From Deltaproteobacteria bacterium (GTDB lineage: Bacteria; Desulfobacterota; DSM-4660; Desulfatiglandales; HGW-15): a DNA stretch of 6,390 bases. Shown one piece after another: positions 1 through 5,157 of this stretch. The stretch spans positions 394,026 through 400,415 of the forward strand of contig CP070840.1 of assembly GCA_020342025.1 (NCBI GenBank), read 5' to 3'. A program made the translations under genes and the position numbers. Under the pieces are notes generated by a model. The model ran no database searches and had not been told where the DNA came from. It saw only the letters and a list, made by a program, of their open reading frames with translations. The number at the start of each line of letters is the position of its first letter. The first letter of the stretch is position 1.

Positions 1-6
1 ACTCAT
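1..6 (-). CDS. start of a minus-strand gene that runs off the left edge (Met-Ser only)
   Basis: Only the first two codons (ATG AGT) are inside the window, so the product cannot be named. The start is supported by a very strong Shine-Dalgarno, AGAAGGAGG, five bases upstream on the minus strand (12-20). It is also supported by a consensus sigma-54 promoter about 120 bases upstream in the same orientation. The gene belongs to whatever function is controlled by that promoter. Confidence 0.6.
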
Positions 7-11
7 CAAAG

Positions 12-20
12 CCTCCTTCT
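12..20 (-). promoter_or_regulatory. strong ribosome binding site for the left-edge gene
   Basis: On the minus strand this reads AGAAGGAGG, nearly the full anti-16S complement. Five bases (CTTTG) separate it from ATG. It is the main evidence that a gene starts at position 6 and continues outside the window. Confidence 0.7.
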
Positions 21-81
21 AGGAAATTTGGCTAACCAGATTCATAATATTTGGTCTGGGACGTGTTCCTCTAAGGGCTTA

Positions 82-100
82 CTGGTCGATTATCAACCAG
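82..100 (-). promoter_or_regulatory. 19-bp near-perfect palindrome in the 5' leader of the left-edge gene
   Basis: The plus strand reads CTGGTCGATTATCAACCAG. Eight of nine base pairs are symmetrical around the central T, with one C/A mismatch. In the minus-strand transcript the mismatch becomes a U-G wobble, giving a 7-bp stem (CUGGUUG/CGACCAG) with a 5-nt AUAAU loop. It lies downstream of the predicted sigma-54 start (near 126) and about 75 bases before the start codon. It could be a repressor operator in DNA or a leader hairpin in RNA. No U-tract follows, so it is not an intrinsic terminator. A weaker inverted repeat, CCAGA(36-40)/TCTGG(55-59), lies between it and the gene. Confidence 0.45.
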
Positions 101-137
101 CGTTCAAGGCCTTTTTAAGACCAACAAAGTCTAGAGA

Positions 138-152
138 GCAAAATTTGTGCCA
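138..152 (-). promoter_or_regulatory. sigma-54 (RpoN) -24/-12 promoter
   Basis: The minus strand reads TGGCAC-AAATT-TTGC, followed by T. This matches the sigma-54 consensus TGGCAC-N5-TTGC at every fixed position, with the required GG-N10-GC spacing. The predicted transcription start is near 126, leaving a leader of about 120 bases before the gene at the left edge. Two direct repeats at 227-241 and 257-271 lie about 108 and 138 bases upstream of that start, the usual distance for enhancer-binding-protein sites. Promoters of this type need an AAA+ activator, so the left-edge gene is probably switched on by a specific signal. The match is seen directly; its use is inferred. Confidence 0.75.
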
Positions 153-226
153 GAAGGGGTCGAATATAAAAAACAATGCAATTTCAATATCTTATGTGTA
201 TTAGCGGTTACGGGCATAAAAGGTGT

Positions 227-271
227 TGCCGATTTTTGTCATTTTGGCGTGATATCTGCCAATTTTTGTCA
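227..271 (-). promoter_or_regulatory. tandem 15-bp repeats, candidate enhancer (UAS) sites for the sigma-54 promoter
   Basis: TGCCGATTTTTGTCA (227-241) and TGCCAATTTTTGTCA (257-271) differ at one base of 15 and start exactly 30 bp apart, about three helical turns. Each has partial dyad symmetry; the second copy reads TGnCAA-N3-TTGnCA. Read on the minus strand they are TGACAAAAATyGGCA. Their centres lie about -108 and -138 from the predicted sigma-54 start, which suits a pair of activator dimers on one face of the helix. The activator is not in the window. An alternative is the repeated binding sites at the end of a lost insertion sequence, but no transposase ORF follows. Confidence 0.5.
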
Positions 272-332
272 GTGTTTTCGGGCTCTTGGATCGCCCATAT
301 GAAAAGAAATGTTTATGCCGGATAGGAGAACC

Positions 333-455
333 ATGAAGGGGCCGGATGGAAACGTGGTGGAGCCGTGGGTTGATATCGGACCCCTTTTGGGGAGCGGAGA
401 GATGGACTGGGATCTCTATACGAGTCTCGTTACGTCTTTCGCCACCTGGGGGTAA
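333..455 (+). CDS. possible small protein of 40 residues, unknown
   Basis: ATG at 333 is preceded by AGGAG at 324-328 with a 4-base gap, and the frame stays open to TAA at 453-455. The product starts MKGPDGNVVEP and ends FATWG; it is acidic and tryptophan-containing, with no signal peptide or membrane helix. Its last 40 bases overlap, tail to tail, the end of the metallo-beta-lactamase-fold gene on the other strand. I do not recognise it. The Shine-Dalgarno is the only positive evidence, and a chance ORF is more likely than not. Confidence 0.25.
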   Translation: MKGPDGNVVEPWVDIGPLLGSGEMDWDLYTSLVTSFATWG

Positions 456-1183
456 TTCTCTGCCATGAGGAAATCATGGCCAGGAAAAATGAGGCCAATG
501 GAAGAGGCCTTTGCGCGGAGTTTGTTATAGGACTTCATCCAACCCACCAGATCCACGATGAGACAGCTTGGCCAGTCCTCACGATAATTGCGGAACAGAT
601 GGGCACAGTCGGAACCAAGGATAGCCGTGCCTTTTGCTGTTTTCACTGCCACCGCTTGTAGCGCGACCGTATGTCCCGGTGAAAGCAGACATTCGATCCC
701 GGGGAGGATCTCCTGATCTCCTTTGAGGAGTGCAAGGCGGTCTGTCCCCTCGAGGGAAGCCAGGTATGCTTTGGCTTTTTCATCAGAAACATGTTTAAAG
801 GGAGGCCGATTGGCTACGGGATCCTTTAACCAGAAACGGTACTCCTCATCTTGAATGTAAAGAGTGGCATTTGGAAAGAGGCTAACCCCGCTCGTGTGAT
901 CCCAATGAATATGGGTGATCACCACATGTCGTATTTCATCAGCCTTCACATGGATCCTGGAGAGGACTTGCGCAGGGTTCACGTATCCATTCAGATTTTT
1001 TTCCGAGGCCAGTTCAGGCGCAACACCTGCATCCACGACAACAGTTACCCCAGCTCCTTTTATGCACCATATGTAGTAATTCCTCTTTACCGTTTCTTCC
1101 CATTCCCTGTTCCACATGACAAAGGCCCCGGAACTCTCAAAGGGCCCAGCGTACTTGATGGCAAAGATTTCATAAACCGCCAT
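416..1183 (-). CDS. metallo-beta-lactamase-fold hydrolase, lactonase-like
   Basis: A 255-residue protein of the MBL superfamily, probably a cytoplasmic di-zinc hydrolase. The signature HIHWDH is at residues 91-96 (H91, H93, D95, H96). The remaining ligands also have clear candidates: H171 in SPGH, D192 in GSD, and H236 in FPGHD. The set is complete and the length fits the single-domain N-acyl-homoserine-lactonase-like group (about 250 residues), so a lactone or ester substrate is plausible but unproven. No signal peptide is seen. The ATG at 1183 is chosen because AAGGAG (1190-1195) sits six bases upstream. It follows the flavin oxidoreductase gene in the same direction after a 102-base gap with no obvious terminator, so the two are probably co-transcribed. 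Other hydrolases of this fold cannot be excluded. Confidence 0.9.
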   Translation of the reverse strand: MAVYEIFAIKYAGPFESSGAFVMWNREWEETVKRNYYIWCIKGAGVTVVVDAGVAPELASEKNLNGYVNPAQVLSRIHVKADEIRHVVITHIHWDHTSGVSLFPNATLYIQDEEYRFWLKDPVANRPPFKHVSDEKAKAYLASLEGTDRLALLKGDQEILPGIECLLSPGHTVALQAVAVKTAKGTAILGSDCAHLFRNYREDWPSCLIVDLVGWMKSYNKLRAKASSIGLIFPGHDFLMAENYPQVAKDVTRLV

Positions 1184-1189
1184 GGTAAA

Positions 1190-1195
1190 CTCCTT
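1190..1195 (-). promoter_or_regulatory. ribosome binding site of the MBL-fold hydrolase gene
   Basis: AAGGAG on the minus strand, six bases (TTTACC) before the ATG at 1183. It fixes the start codon. Confidence 0.75.
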
Positions 1196-1285
1196 TTATT
1201 TTGCCTTATTACCCTCGGAAGATCGCTGCCATCCGAAACCGTTGGACCAAAGTAGAAAGTGAATTGGAGAAGTGTTTGGACAGGA

Positions 1286-2407
1286 TTATCGAAACAGAGC
1301 TTGGTACTCGATGCGCTTCTCCTTCTTCCATCTGGGGCAGATTGCAGGCCTTCCTTGCATGACCAGTTGGAAGCAGGCATTGCACTTGGGGCTGCATTTG
1401 AGAATCGATCTGTCACGACCCTTTCGGGCTTTCCTGATCCATTCTGGATCCACCCAGAGCATTCTCGCAAGGCCAATGAGATCCGCCTTCTTTTCTTTCA
1501 AAATGGTGTTTGCCAGGGCCGGGGTTGAGATTCGACCAGCGGTGACGACCGGGATCGTGACGTCCTTTCTGATAGCATCTGCTAGTGAGACCATATAGCC
1601 GGGTCTGCGAGATTTCTTAATAATCTCAGGTAGAAAAAAAGATTCATAGGTGCCACCCATGACCGATATATATGCCACGCCGTTTTCCTCCAAGGCCTTG
1701 GCCAAGATCCTGGCTTCGTCTACCTTAAGTCCATCAGGCAACCATTCATCAGCCAGGAACCGATATCCCACCGGGAAATCATACACCTTTTCTTTTACGC
1801 GTTTGAGTACTTCTAGCGGAAACTTAACGCGGTTTTCTATGGGCCCACCATATGCATCGGTTCGCTTGTTCGTCCTTGGAGAGACAAACTGGGCAAGGAG
1901 GTATCCTGTTCCCCCATGTAGCTCCACCAGATCGAATCCCGCTTCTTTAACCCTCAGAGCGGCACTGGCATACTGCCTCTGGATCTCATTAATCTCTTTT
2001 TTGTCGAGCGGCTGAGGTATTTTACCAAAGGCAGGAACCGATGAGGGTGCCCTCGGTTTGTCCACATAGGCAAACCGTCCGGCATGGTTGATCTGCAGGC
2101 TGGCAAGAGCCCCTTCCTGCTTTATTGTCTGTGCTAGATTTTCTAAGCCTTTCAGATAGCGGTCATGATCGCACCGCAGGGTTCTGGGTGAGCCTGATCC
2201 TTTGGGGGTGATACATGCGTTCTCCACAGTGATCAATGCTGCCTCACTTTGGGCCATAAGTCTGTAATGGGCTATCAACAGCGGAGAGACTTTGCCTCCC
2301 AGAGAGGCGTAGCCCAGATAGAGCGGAGCCATGGTGATGCGATTTTTGAGCCTGAGACCATTCAACCGTAAAGGTTTAAAGAGCTCTGGATAATATGCAT
2401 TCTTCAT
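1286..2407 (-). CDS. Old Yellow Enzyme-family NADH:flavin oxidoreductase with C-terminal Fe-S cysteines, single domain
   Basis: A 373-residue FMN-binding TIM-barrel enzyme of the 2,4-dienoyl-CoA reductase/OYE family, expected to reduce or oxidise an activated C=C bond. Visible marks: N-terminal LFKPLRLNGLRLKNRITMAP; QINHAGR at 105-111 (flavin and substrate region); VELHGGTGYLLAQFVSP at 161-177 with H164 and the likely catalytic Y169; NKRTDAYGGPIENR at 180-193; the phosphate-loop region AGRIS at 290-294; GLARMLWVDPEW at 312-323. Cysteines 338, 342, 345 and 357 form C-x3-C-x2-C-x11-C at the place where the Fe-S members bind 4Fe-4S. The protein stops about 16 residues after the last cysteine, so the FAD/NAD(P) domains of FadH-like enzymes are absent and electrons may come from a partner. 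ATG 2407 is preferred over an upstream TTG (2428) because AGAGGA (2416-2421) lies eight bases before it. The MBL-fold gene follows it. Confidence 0.92.
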   Translation of the reverse strand: MKNAYYPELFKPLRLNGLRLKNRITMAPLYLGYASLGGKVSPLLIAHYRLMAQSEAALITVENACITPKGSGSPRTLRCDHDRYLKGLENLAQTIKQEGALASLQINHAGRFAYVDKPRAPSSVPAFGKIPQPLDKKEINEIQRQYASAALRVKEAGFDLVELHGGTGYLLAQFVSPRTNKRTDAYGGPIENRVKFPLEVLKRVKEKVYDFPVGYRFLADEWLPDGLKVDEARILAKALEENGVAYISVMGGTYESFFLPEIIKKSRRPGYMVSLADAIRKDVTIPVVTAGRISTPALANTILKEKKADLIGLARMLWVDPEWIRKARKGRDRSILKCSPKCNACFQLVMQGRPAICPRWKKEKRIEYQALFR

Positions 2408-2415
2408 CTTGCAAT

Positions 2416-2421
2416 TCCTCT
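2416..2421 (-). promoter_or_regulatory. ribosome binding site that decides the oxidoreductase start
   Basis: AGAGGA on the minus strand, eight bases before ATG 2407. The alternative in-frame TTG at 2428 has no Shine-Dalgarno, and starting there would place this site inside the coding region. This selects the shorter, 373-residue product. Confidence 0.6.
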
Positions 2422-2429
2422 TGCTCAAG

Positions 2430-2516
2430 TTATTGCCAAAAGATTCTTCCCCACCCGCCCATCCAGTGGGTGATAAAGATGACCAAAGCTACAATGACCA
2501 CGTGCTCGATGACCAC
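2430..2516 (-). CDS. possible 28-residue single-helix membrane peptide ahead of the oxidoreductase
   Basis: A GTG-started frame of 28 codons encodes a strongly hydrophobic stretch (VVIVALVIFITHW in the middle) followed by a short glycine/tryptophan/arginine tail, GGWGRIFWQ. This is the pattern of one transmembrane helix with an interfacial end. It stops 22 bases before the oxidoreductase ATG, as an operon partner would. Against it: there is no well-spaced Shine-Dalgarno (a G-rich run at 2529-2535 is about 12 bases off), the start is GTG, and much of the hydrophobic pattern comes from a 15-bp repeated DNA motif (TGGTCAT three times). The frame upstream is closed by TAG just before the G run. 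I recognise no family. Confidence 0.25.
   Translation of the reverse strand: MVIEHVVIVALVIFITHWMGGWGRIFWQ
2479..2515. repeat. three direct copies of ATGACCA with a 15-bp period
   Basis: ATGACCA occurs at 2479-2485, 2494-2500 and 2509-2515 on the plus strand (TGGTCAT on the minus strand), each separated by eight unrelated bases. The array lies 72-108 bases upstream of the oxidoreductase ATG. It could be a cluster of half-sites for a regulator of the oxidoreductase/MBL-fold pair. Alternatively it reflects a five-codon repeat in the small hydrophobic frame on the minus strand, where each copy contributes Val-Ile. Confidence 0.5.
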
Positions 2517-2890
2517 CCTATAAATTTTCCCCCCCTAGTGGGTTTGCCAAATGCCAGTGCATATCCTTCGTTGCCTCAAATAAGGCATTCCATTGCAGTT
2601 AGATATCCCGCGAAACCGGGAGATTAGGCCCAGACCATATCATTTTTCCCCTTGACCGCCAAGTTCGGAGCAAGATGCAGGTTTAGTCCAAAGCACACCT
2701 GGAATTTACTTGGCTTCCTGATTATTCAAAGGCGTTTATTCACTCTTTTTCTTATCAATGAGAGAAAACATGGCAGGGAGCATAAACAACATAAGGTGAC
2801 GTTCCTCAATAAATCAACAACCTGCGAGTGGGTCAGCCTGAAGGCTTCCCCAACCTGGACCTCCTCTTCAAAAGTTTGGCTATTAAAATA
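2517..2890. other. intergenic stretch with no supported gene
   Basis: This region lies between the end of the MFS transporter gene and the small hydrophobic frame ahead of the oxidoreductase, all on the minus strand. It presumably contains the promoter of the oxidoreductase operon, but I could not find a convincing -35/-10 or -24/-12 pair. Visible items: a run of seven C at 2529-2535, a small hairpin TCCCG/CGGGA at 2606-2621 without a T-tract, and a strong Shine-Dalgarno-like GAAGAGGAGG (minus strand, 2860-2869) not followed by a usable start. The plus-strand ORFs here have no Shine-Dalgarno and no recognisable protein character. Confidence 0.6.
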
Positions 2891-4321
2891 TTAAGTTTCT
2901 TGTGGCGGTCCCTCCTTTACTGGTTTCGAAACCTTACCTCGCAATTTCCCTCTAACCATGGATGAGAAAATGCCTCCAAAACAGAGGAGGGCAAAGACCG
3001 CGAAAGCCACCTTTACGCTTTTTATGAAGACAGGATAATACTCCACGGTGATCTGGACCCTGCCCAGATAGACAGCGAATACGACGGTTGCTATCCCCAT
3101 GCTGATCATCATTCCGAGCAGACGCATGGTTCCCACAGACCCTGACGCCAGACCATAGAATCTCTTCTCAACGGAGCCCATGATGGCATTGGTATTGGGG
3201 GAAGAGAAGAGAGCGAAACCCAGGCCAAGAACAATTAACCTCACTATAATGGACTCCTGGGTTGAATTTTCATCAAGAAAAACGAAGAGAAAGAGGCCAA
3301 GGGTGGTGAAGGTCATTCCTATAGATGACACGATTCGGGGTTCGATCCTATCTGAAAGCCTTCCGGCGAATGGTGATACAATAGCCATGACAACGGGTGC
3401 GGCAATCAAGATGAGCCCTGCACTTTGAGGGCTGAGCGCTTTTATGTATTGAAGATAGAGGCTGAGGAGGAAGCCCATGGCAAATGTGGCGCTGTAATTA
3501 AGAAGTGCGGCCAAACAAGAGAAGGCGAATACCCTATTGGATTTGAAAAGATTGAGATTGTAAACAGGATATTTTACTCTACTCTGCCAAAGAACGAATG
3601 CCAAAAAACCTAGGAGGCCCAACAGGATAATCCAAAAACTCTTCATAGCCGGGAGCAGGGAAATGCCGTACATTATGGCAACTAAGGCCAGACCATAGAT
3701 TATGGCGCCGGGTAGATCAAACTTTTCACCTTTCGCTTCCGCCCATTCCCCTTTCAATTTCCGTAGAACAAGCCAGACAATGATCAATCCAAGGGGGACG
3801 TTTAGGAGGAAAACGCTGCGCCACGTAAGGTGATGCGTGAGGAGTCCGCCTAGAAATGGTCCGAGGGAGAGCCCAATGTAAACGGCAGCCACATTTATGC
3901 CCAGCGCCTTTCCCCTCTCCTGGGGAGGAAATACGGAAGTGAGAATAGCGATCCCCGTGGCGAAGATCATGGAACTCGCGGCACCCTGAAAGATCCTGAA
4001 TAAAATGAGGATGGGAGTAGAGTTGGAAATGGCACAAAGAAAAGAGGTTATGGTGAAGGCTGATATACCGTAAGTGAAAATTTTCTTTCTTCCGTAGATA
4101 TCTGCCAGTCTTCCAAAGGGGACAAGAGATATGGCTGCGGCCAAAATATAAGAGGTGGCCACCCAACTCAACAATACAGCATCAATTTGGAATTCCTTTC
4201 CAATAGATGGAAGCGCAAGGTTGATGGCGGAACCCATAAAGGGGGTGGCAAAAGAACTCAGTGTGGCGATAATTAATGTGGACCTCTTCATCCCGGTATT
4301 ATTTGGCAATGTGGCCTTCAT
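2891..4321 (-). CDS. MFS transporter, 14-helix drug:H+ antiporter-2 (EmrB/QacA-like) type
   Basis: A 476-residue inner-membrane protein with many hydrophobic helices; the length fits the 14-helix DHA2 group. Visible motifs: SAINLALPSIGKEF at 31-44 (helix 1 end); GRLADIYGRKK at 70-80 (motif A); GLSLGPFLGGLL at 150-161 with the following TWRSVFLLNVPLG at 166-178 (motif C region of antiporters); and a second-half motif-A-like GRLSDRIEPR at 320-329. It probably exports a hydrophobic or amphipathic compound using the proton gradient; the substrate cannot be read. The ATG at 4321 touches the TAG of the HD-domain gene (TAGATG), so it is probably translated by coupling. GAGG lies about eleven bases upstream, inside that gene. 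A second in-frame ATG ten codons later has no Shine-Dalgarno. No terminator is visible after the stop. Confidence 0.92.
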   Translation of the reverse strand: MKATLPNNTGMKRSTLIIATLSSFATPFMGSAINLALPSIGKEFQIDAVLLSWVATSYILAAAISLVPFGRLADIYGRKKIFTYGISAFTITSFLCAISNSTPILILFRIFQGAASSMIFATGIAILTSVFPPQERGKALGINVAAVYIGLSLGPFLGGLLTHHLTWRSVFLLNVPLGLIIVWLVLRKLKGEWAEAKGEKFDLPGAIIYGLALVAIMYGISLLPAMKSFWIILLGLLGFLAFVLWQSRVKYPVYNLNLFKSNRVFAFSCLAALLNYSATFAMGFLLSLYLQYIKALSPQSAGLILIAAPVVMAIVSPFAGRLSDRIEPRIVSSIGMTFTTLGLFLFVFLDENSTQESIIVRLIVLGLGFALFSSPNTNAIMGSVEKRFYGLASGSVGTMRLLGMMISMGIATVVFAVYLGRVQITVEYYPVFIKSVKVAFAVFALLCFGGIFSSMVRGKLRGKVSKPVKEGPPQET

Positions 4322-4963
4322 CTACTTTTCACCCTCATATTCCTGAAAAAATCTTTCAAAGTACTTCTCCATAAATGCGTGGCGCCGTTCGGCTAAAAGG
4401 CGGCCTTGGGCTGTGAGCATCCGATCCTTGATCTTGGACAACTTTACCTTGAATTCCCGATATCCGGTATCCTCGACCGTATAGGGTTCGCTATCCTCAG
4501 GCCTGATGGTTGGATTGTGGAATTTGGCCCCCACCTCTCCCGCGAACTGAAAGGCCCTTGCAACGCCGATGGCACCAATCGAGTCCAGTTTGTCTGCATC
4601 AAATAAGATCCTGGCCTCCAGGGTCTCTGGCAGGCAGTTTCCCCTGAATCTGTGGGACCGAATACAGTGGAGGACATTCGCCTTCTGCTCCGGGGAAATG
4701 GAATATCTACCGAGTAATCCCGCGGCTATTTCGGCGCCTTTTTCAGCGTGGCAGATGCTCCCTTTGGATTCGTCTTGATGAGAGCGTCCCACGTCATGAA
4801 GATAGGCTGCAATTTTCAGAACTTCCATATCTGCGCCTTCAACCTGTCCAATGTGCATACACAAGTTATAGACTCGACGGGTGTGCTCCCAATCATGACT
4901 GCCCCGGGATTTAGAAAAGCACTTCTCTGCAAATGTCTGTATGTCTTCTATGGCTAATTTCAT
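4322..4963 (-). CDS. HD-domain phosphohydrolase (COG1418-type)
   Basis: A 213-residue soluble protein of the HD superfamily, probably a metal-dependent phosphohydrolase acting on a nucleotide. Visible residues: HDWEHTRRV at 23-31 (H23, H27), the HD pair H56-D57 in YLHDVGR, H72 in CHAEKG, H104 in RSHRF, and DADKLDSIGA at 122-131 (D124, D127). This order matches the small stand-alone HD proteins of the YedJ/YpgQ kind. No sensor or GYP part is present. The ATG at 4963 has only a weak GAAG about seven bases upstream; an overlapping upstream ATG is out of frame. It is the first gene of a two-gene unit with the MFS transporter, whose ATG directly follows its stop. It is transcribed divergently from the amidohydrolase across a 194-base gap. 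Confidence 0.88.
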   Translation of the reverse strand: MKLAIEDIQTFAEKCFSKSRGSHDWEHTRRVYNLCMHIGQVEGADMEVLKIAAYLHDVGRSHQDESKGSICHAEKGAEIAAGLLGRYSISPEQKANVLHCIRSHRFRGNCLPETLEARILFDADKLDSIGAIGVARAFQFAGEVGAKFHNPTIRPEDSEPYTVEDTGYREFKVKLSKIKDRMLTAQGRLLAERRHAFMEKYFERFFQEYEGEK

Positions 4964-5097
4964 GGAAATGCTTCATATCAAATTTGTCATCCTTACGCCA
5001 TCCCAAACTTGAAGGGAGGCTTCCCAGCCCAGGCCAATTTCACCTAGCCAACTCACCACTTGCCTGCCGAATGAGGGAAAAGCAGGAGACGGAAAAC

Positions 5098-5128
5098 TTG
5101 ACACGGTATCGGCATTTCTGAAAACATA
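5098..5128 (+). promoter_or_regulatory. candidate promoter of the amidohydrolase gene
   Basis: A perfect TTGACA (-35) is at 5098-5103, 55 bases before the ATG on the same strand. The matching -10 is poor: AAACAT or AACATA at 5122-5128 with an 18-19 base spacer. Position and orientation fit a sigma-70-type promoter in the divergent intergenic region, but the weak -10 keeps this tentative. Confidence 0.35.
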
Positions 5129-5146
5129 CACTTTCTCGGATTAGAA

Positions 5147-5152
5147 AGAGGG
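5147..5152 (+). promoter_or_regulatory. ribosome binding site of the amidohydrolase gene
   Basis: AGAGGG, five bases before the ATG at 5158. It supports that start. Confidence 0.6.
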
Positions 5153-5157
5153 ACTTT

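Noticed and set aside
281..294. GG-N10-GC on the plus strand, a possible second sigma-54 promoter
   Set aside because: Only the dinucleotides match; the TGGCAC and TTGC blocks are absent and it lies only about 10 bases from the repeats.
225..332. Possible end of an IS21-like insertion sequence (repeated AT-rich binding sites)
   Set aside because: No transposase gene, no matching opposite end and no target duplication seen; the position relative to the sigma-54 promoter explains the repeats better.
381..392. CCCCTTTTGGGG hairpin after the MBL-fold gene
   Set aside because: Four-base stem and no T-tract on the minus strand; too weak to call a terminator.
851..1255. Plus-strand ORF of 134 codons opposite the MBL-fold gene
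   Set aside because: It is the antisense of a clearly conserved protein-coding frame, has no recognisable protein features and no Shine-Dalgarno.
1087..1476. Minus-strand ORF of 129 codons spanning the OYE/MBL-fold junction
   Set aside because: Runs in another frame across two well-supported genes; composition is not protein-like.
2606..2621. TCCCG/CGGGA hairpin in the intergenic gap
   Set aside because: Five-base stem with no T-tract on either strand; no evidence of function.
2860..2869. GAAGAGGAGG on the minus strand, a strong Shine-Dalgarno-like sequence
   Set aside because: The only start at a suitable distance is a TTG opening a six-codon frame; no gene follows.
2726..2890. 54 codons open in the transporter's own frame after its stop codon
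   Set aside because: Could suggest read-through or a lost C-terminal extension, but the transporter is already full length and the extra sequence (cysteine-rich middle, basic end) fits no known tail; treated as chance.
2409..2894. Two plus-strand ORFs (72 and 80 codons) in the gap before the transporter
   Set aside because: No Shine-Dalgarno, no recognisable motif, and the first runs antisense across the start region of the oxidoreductase; likely chance.
3726..4166. Minus-strand ORF of 146 codons inside the transporter gene
   Set aside because: Frame-shifted shadow of the MFS gene, rich in His, Ser and Arg, with no domain.
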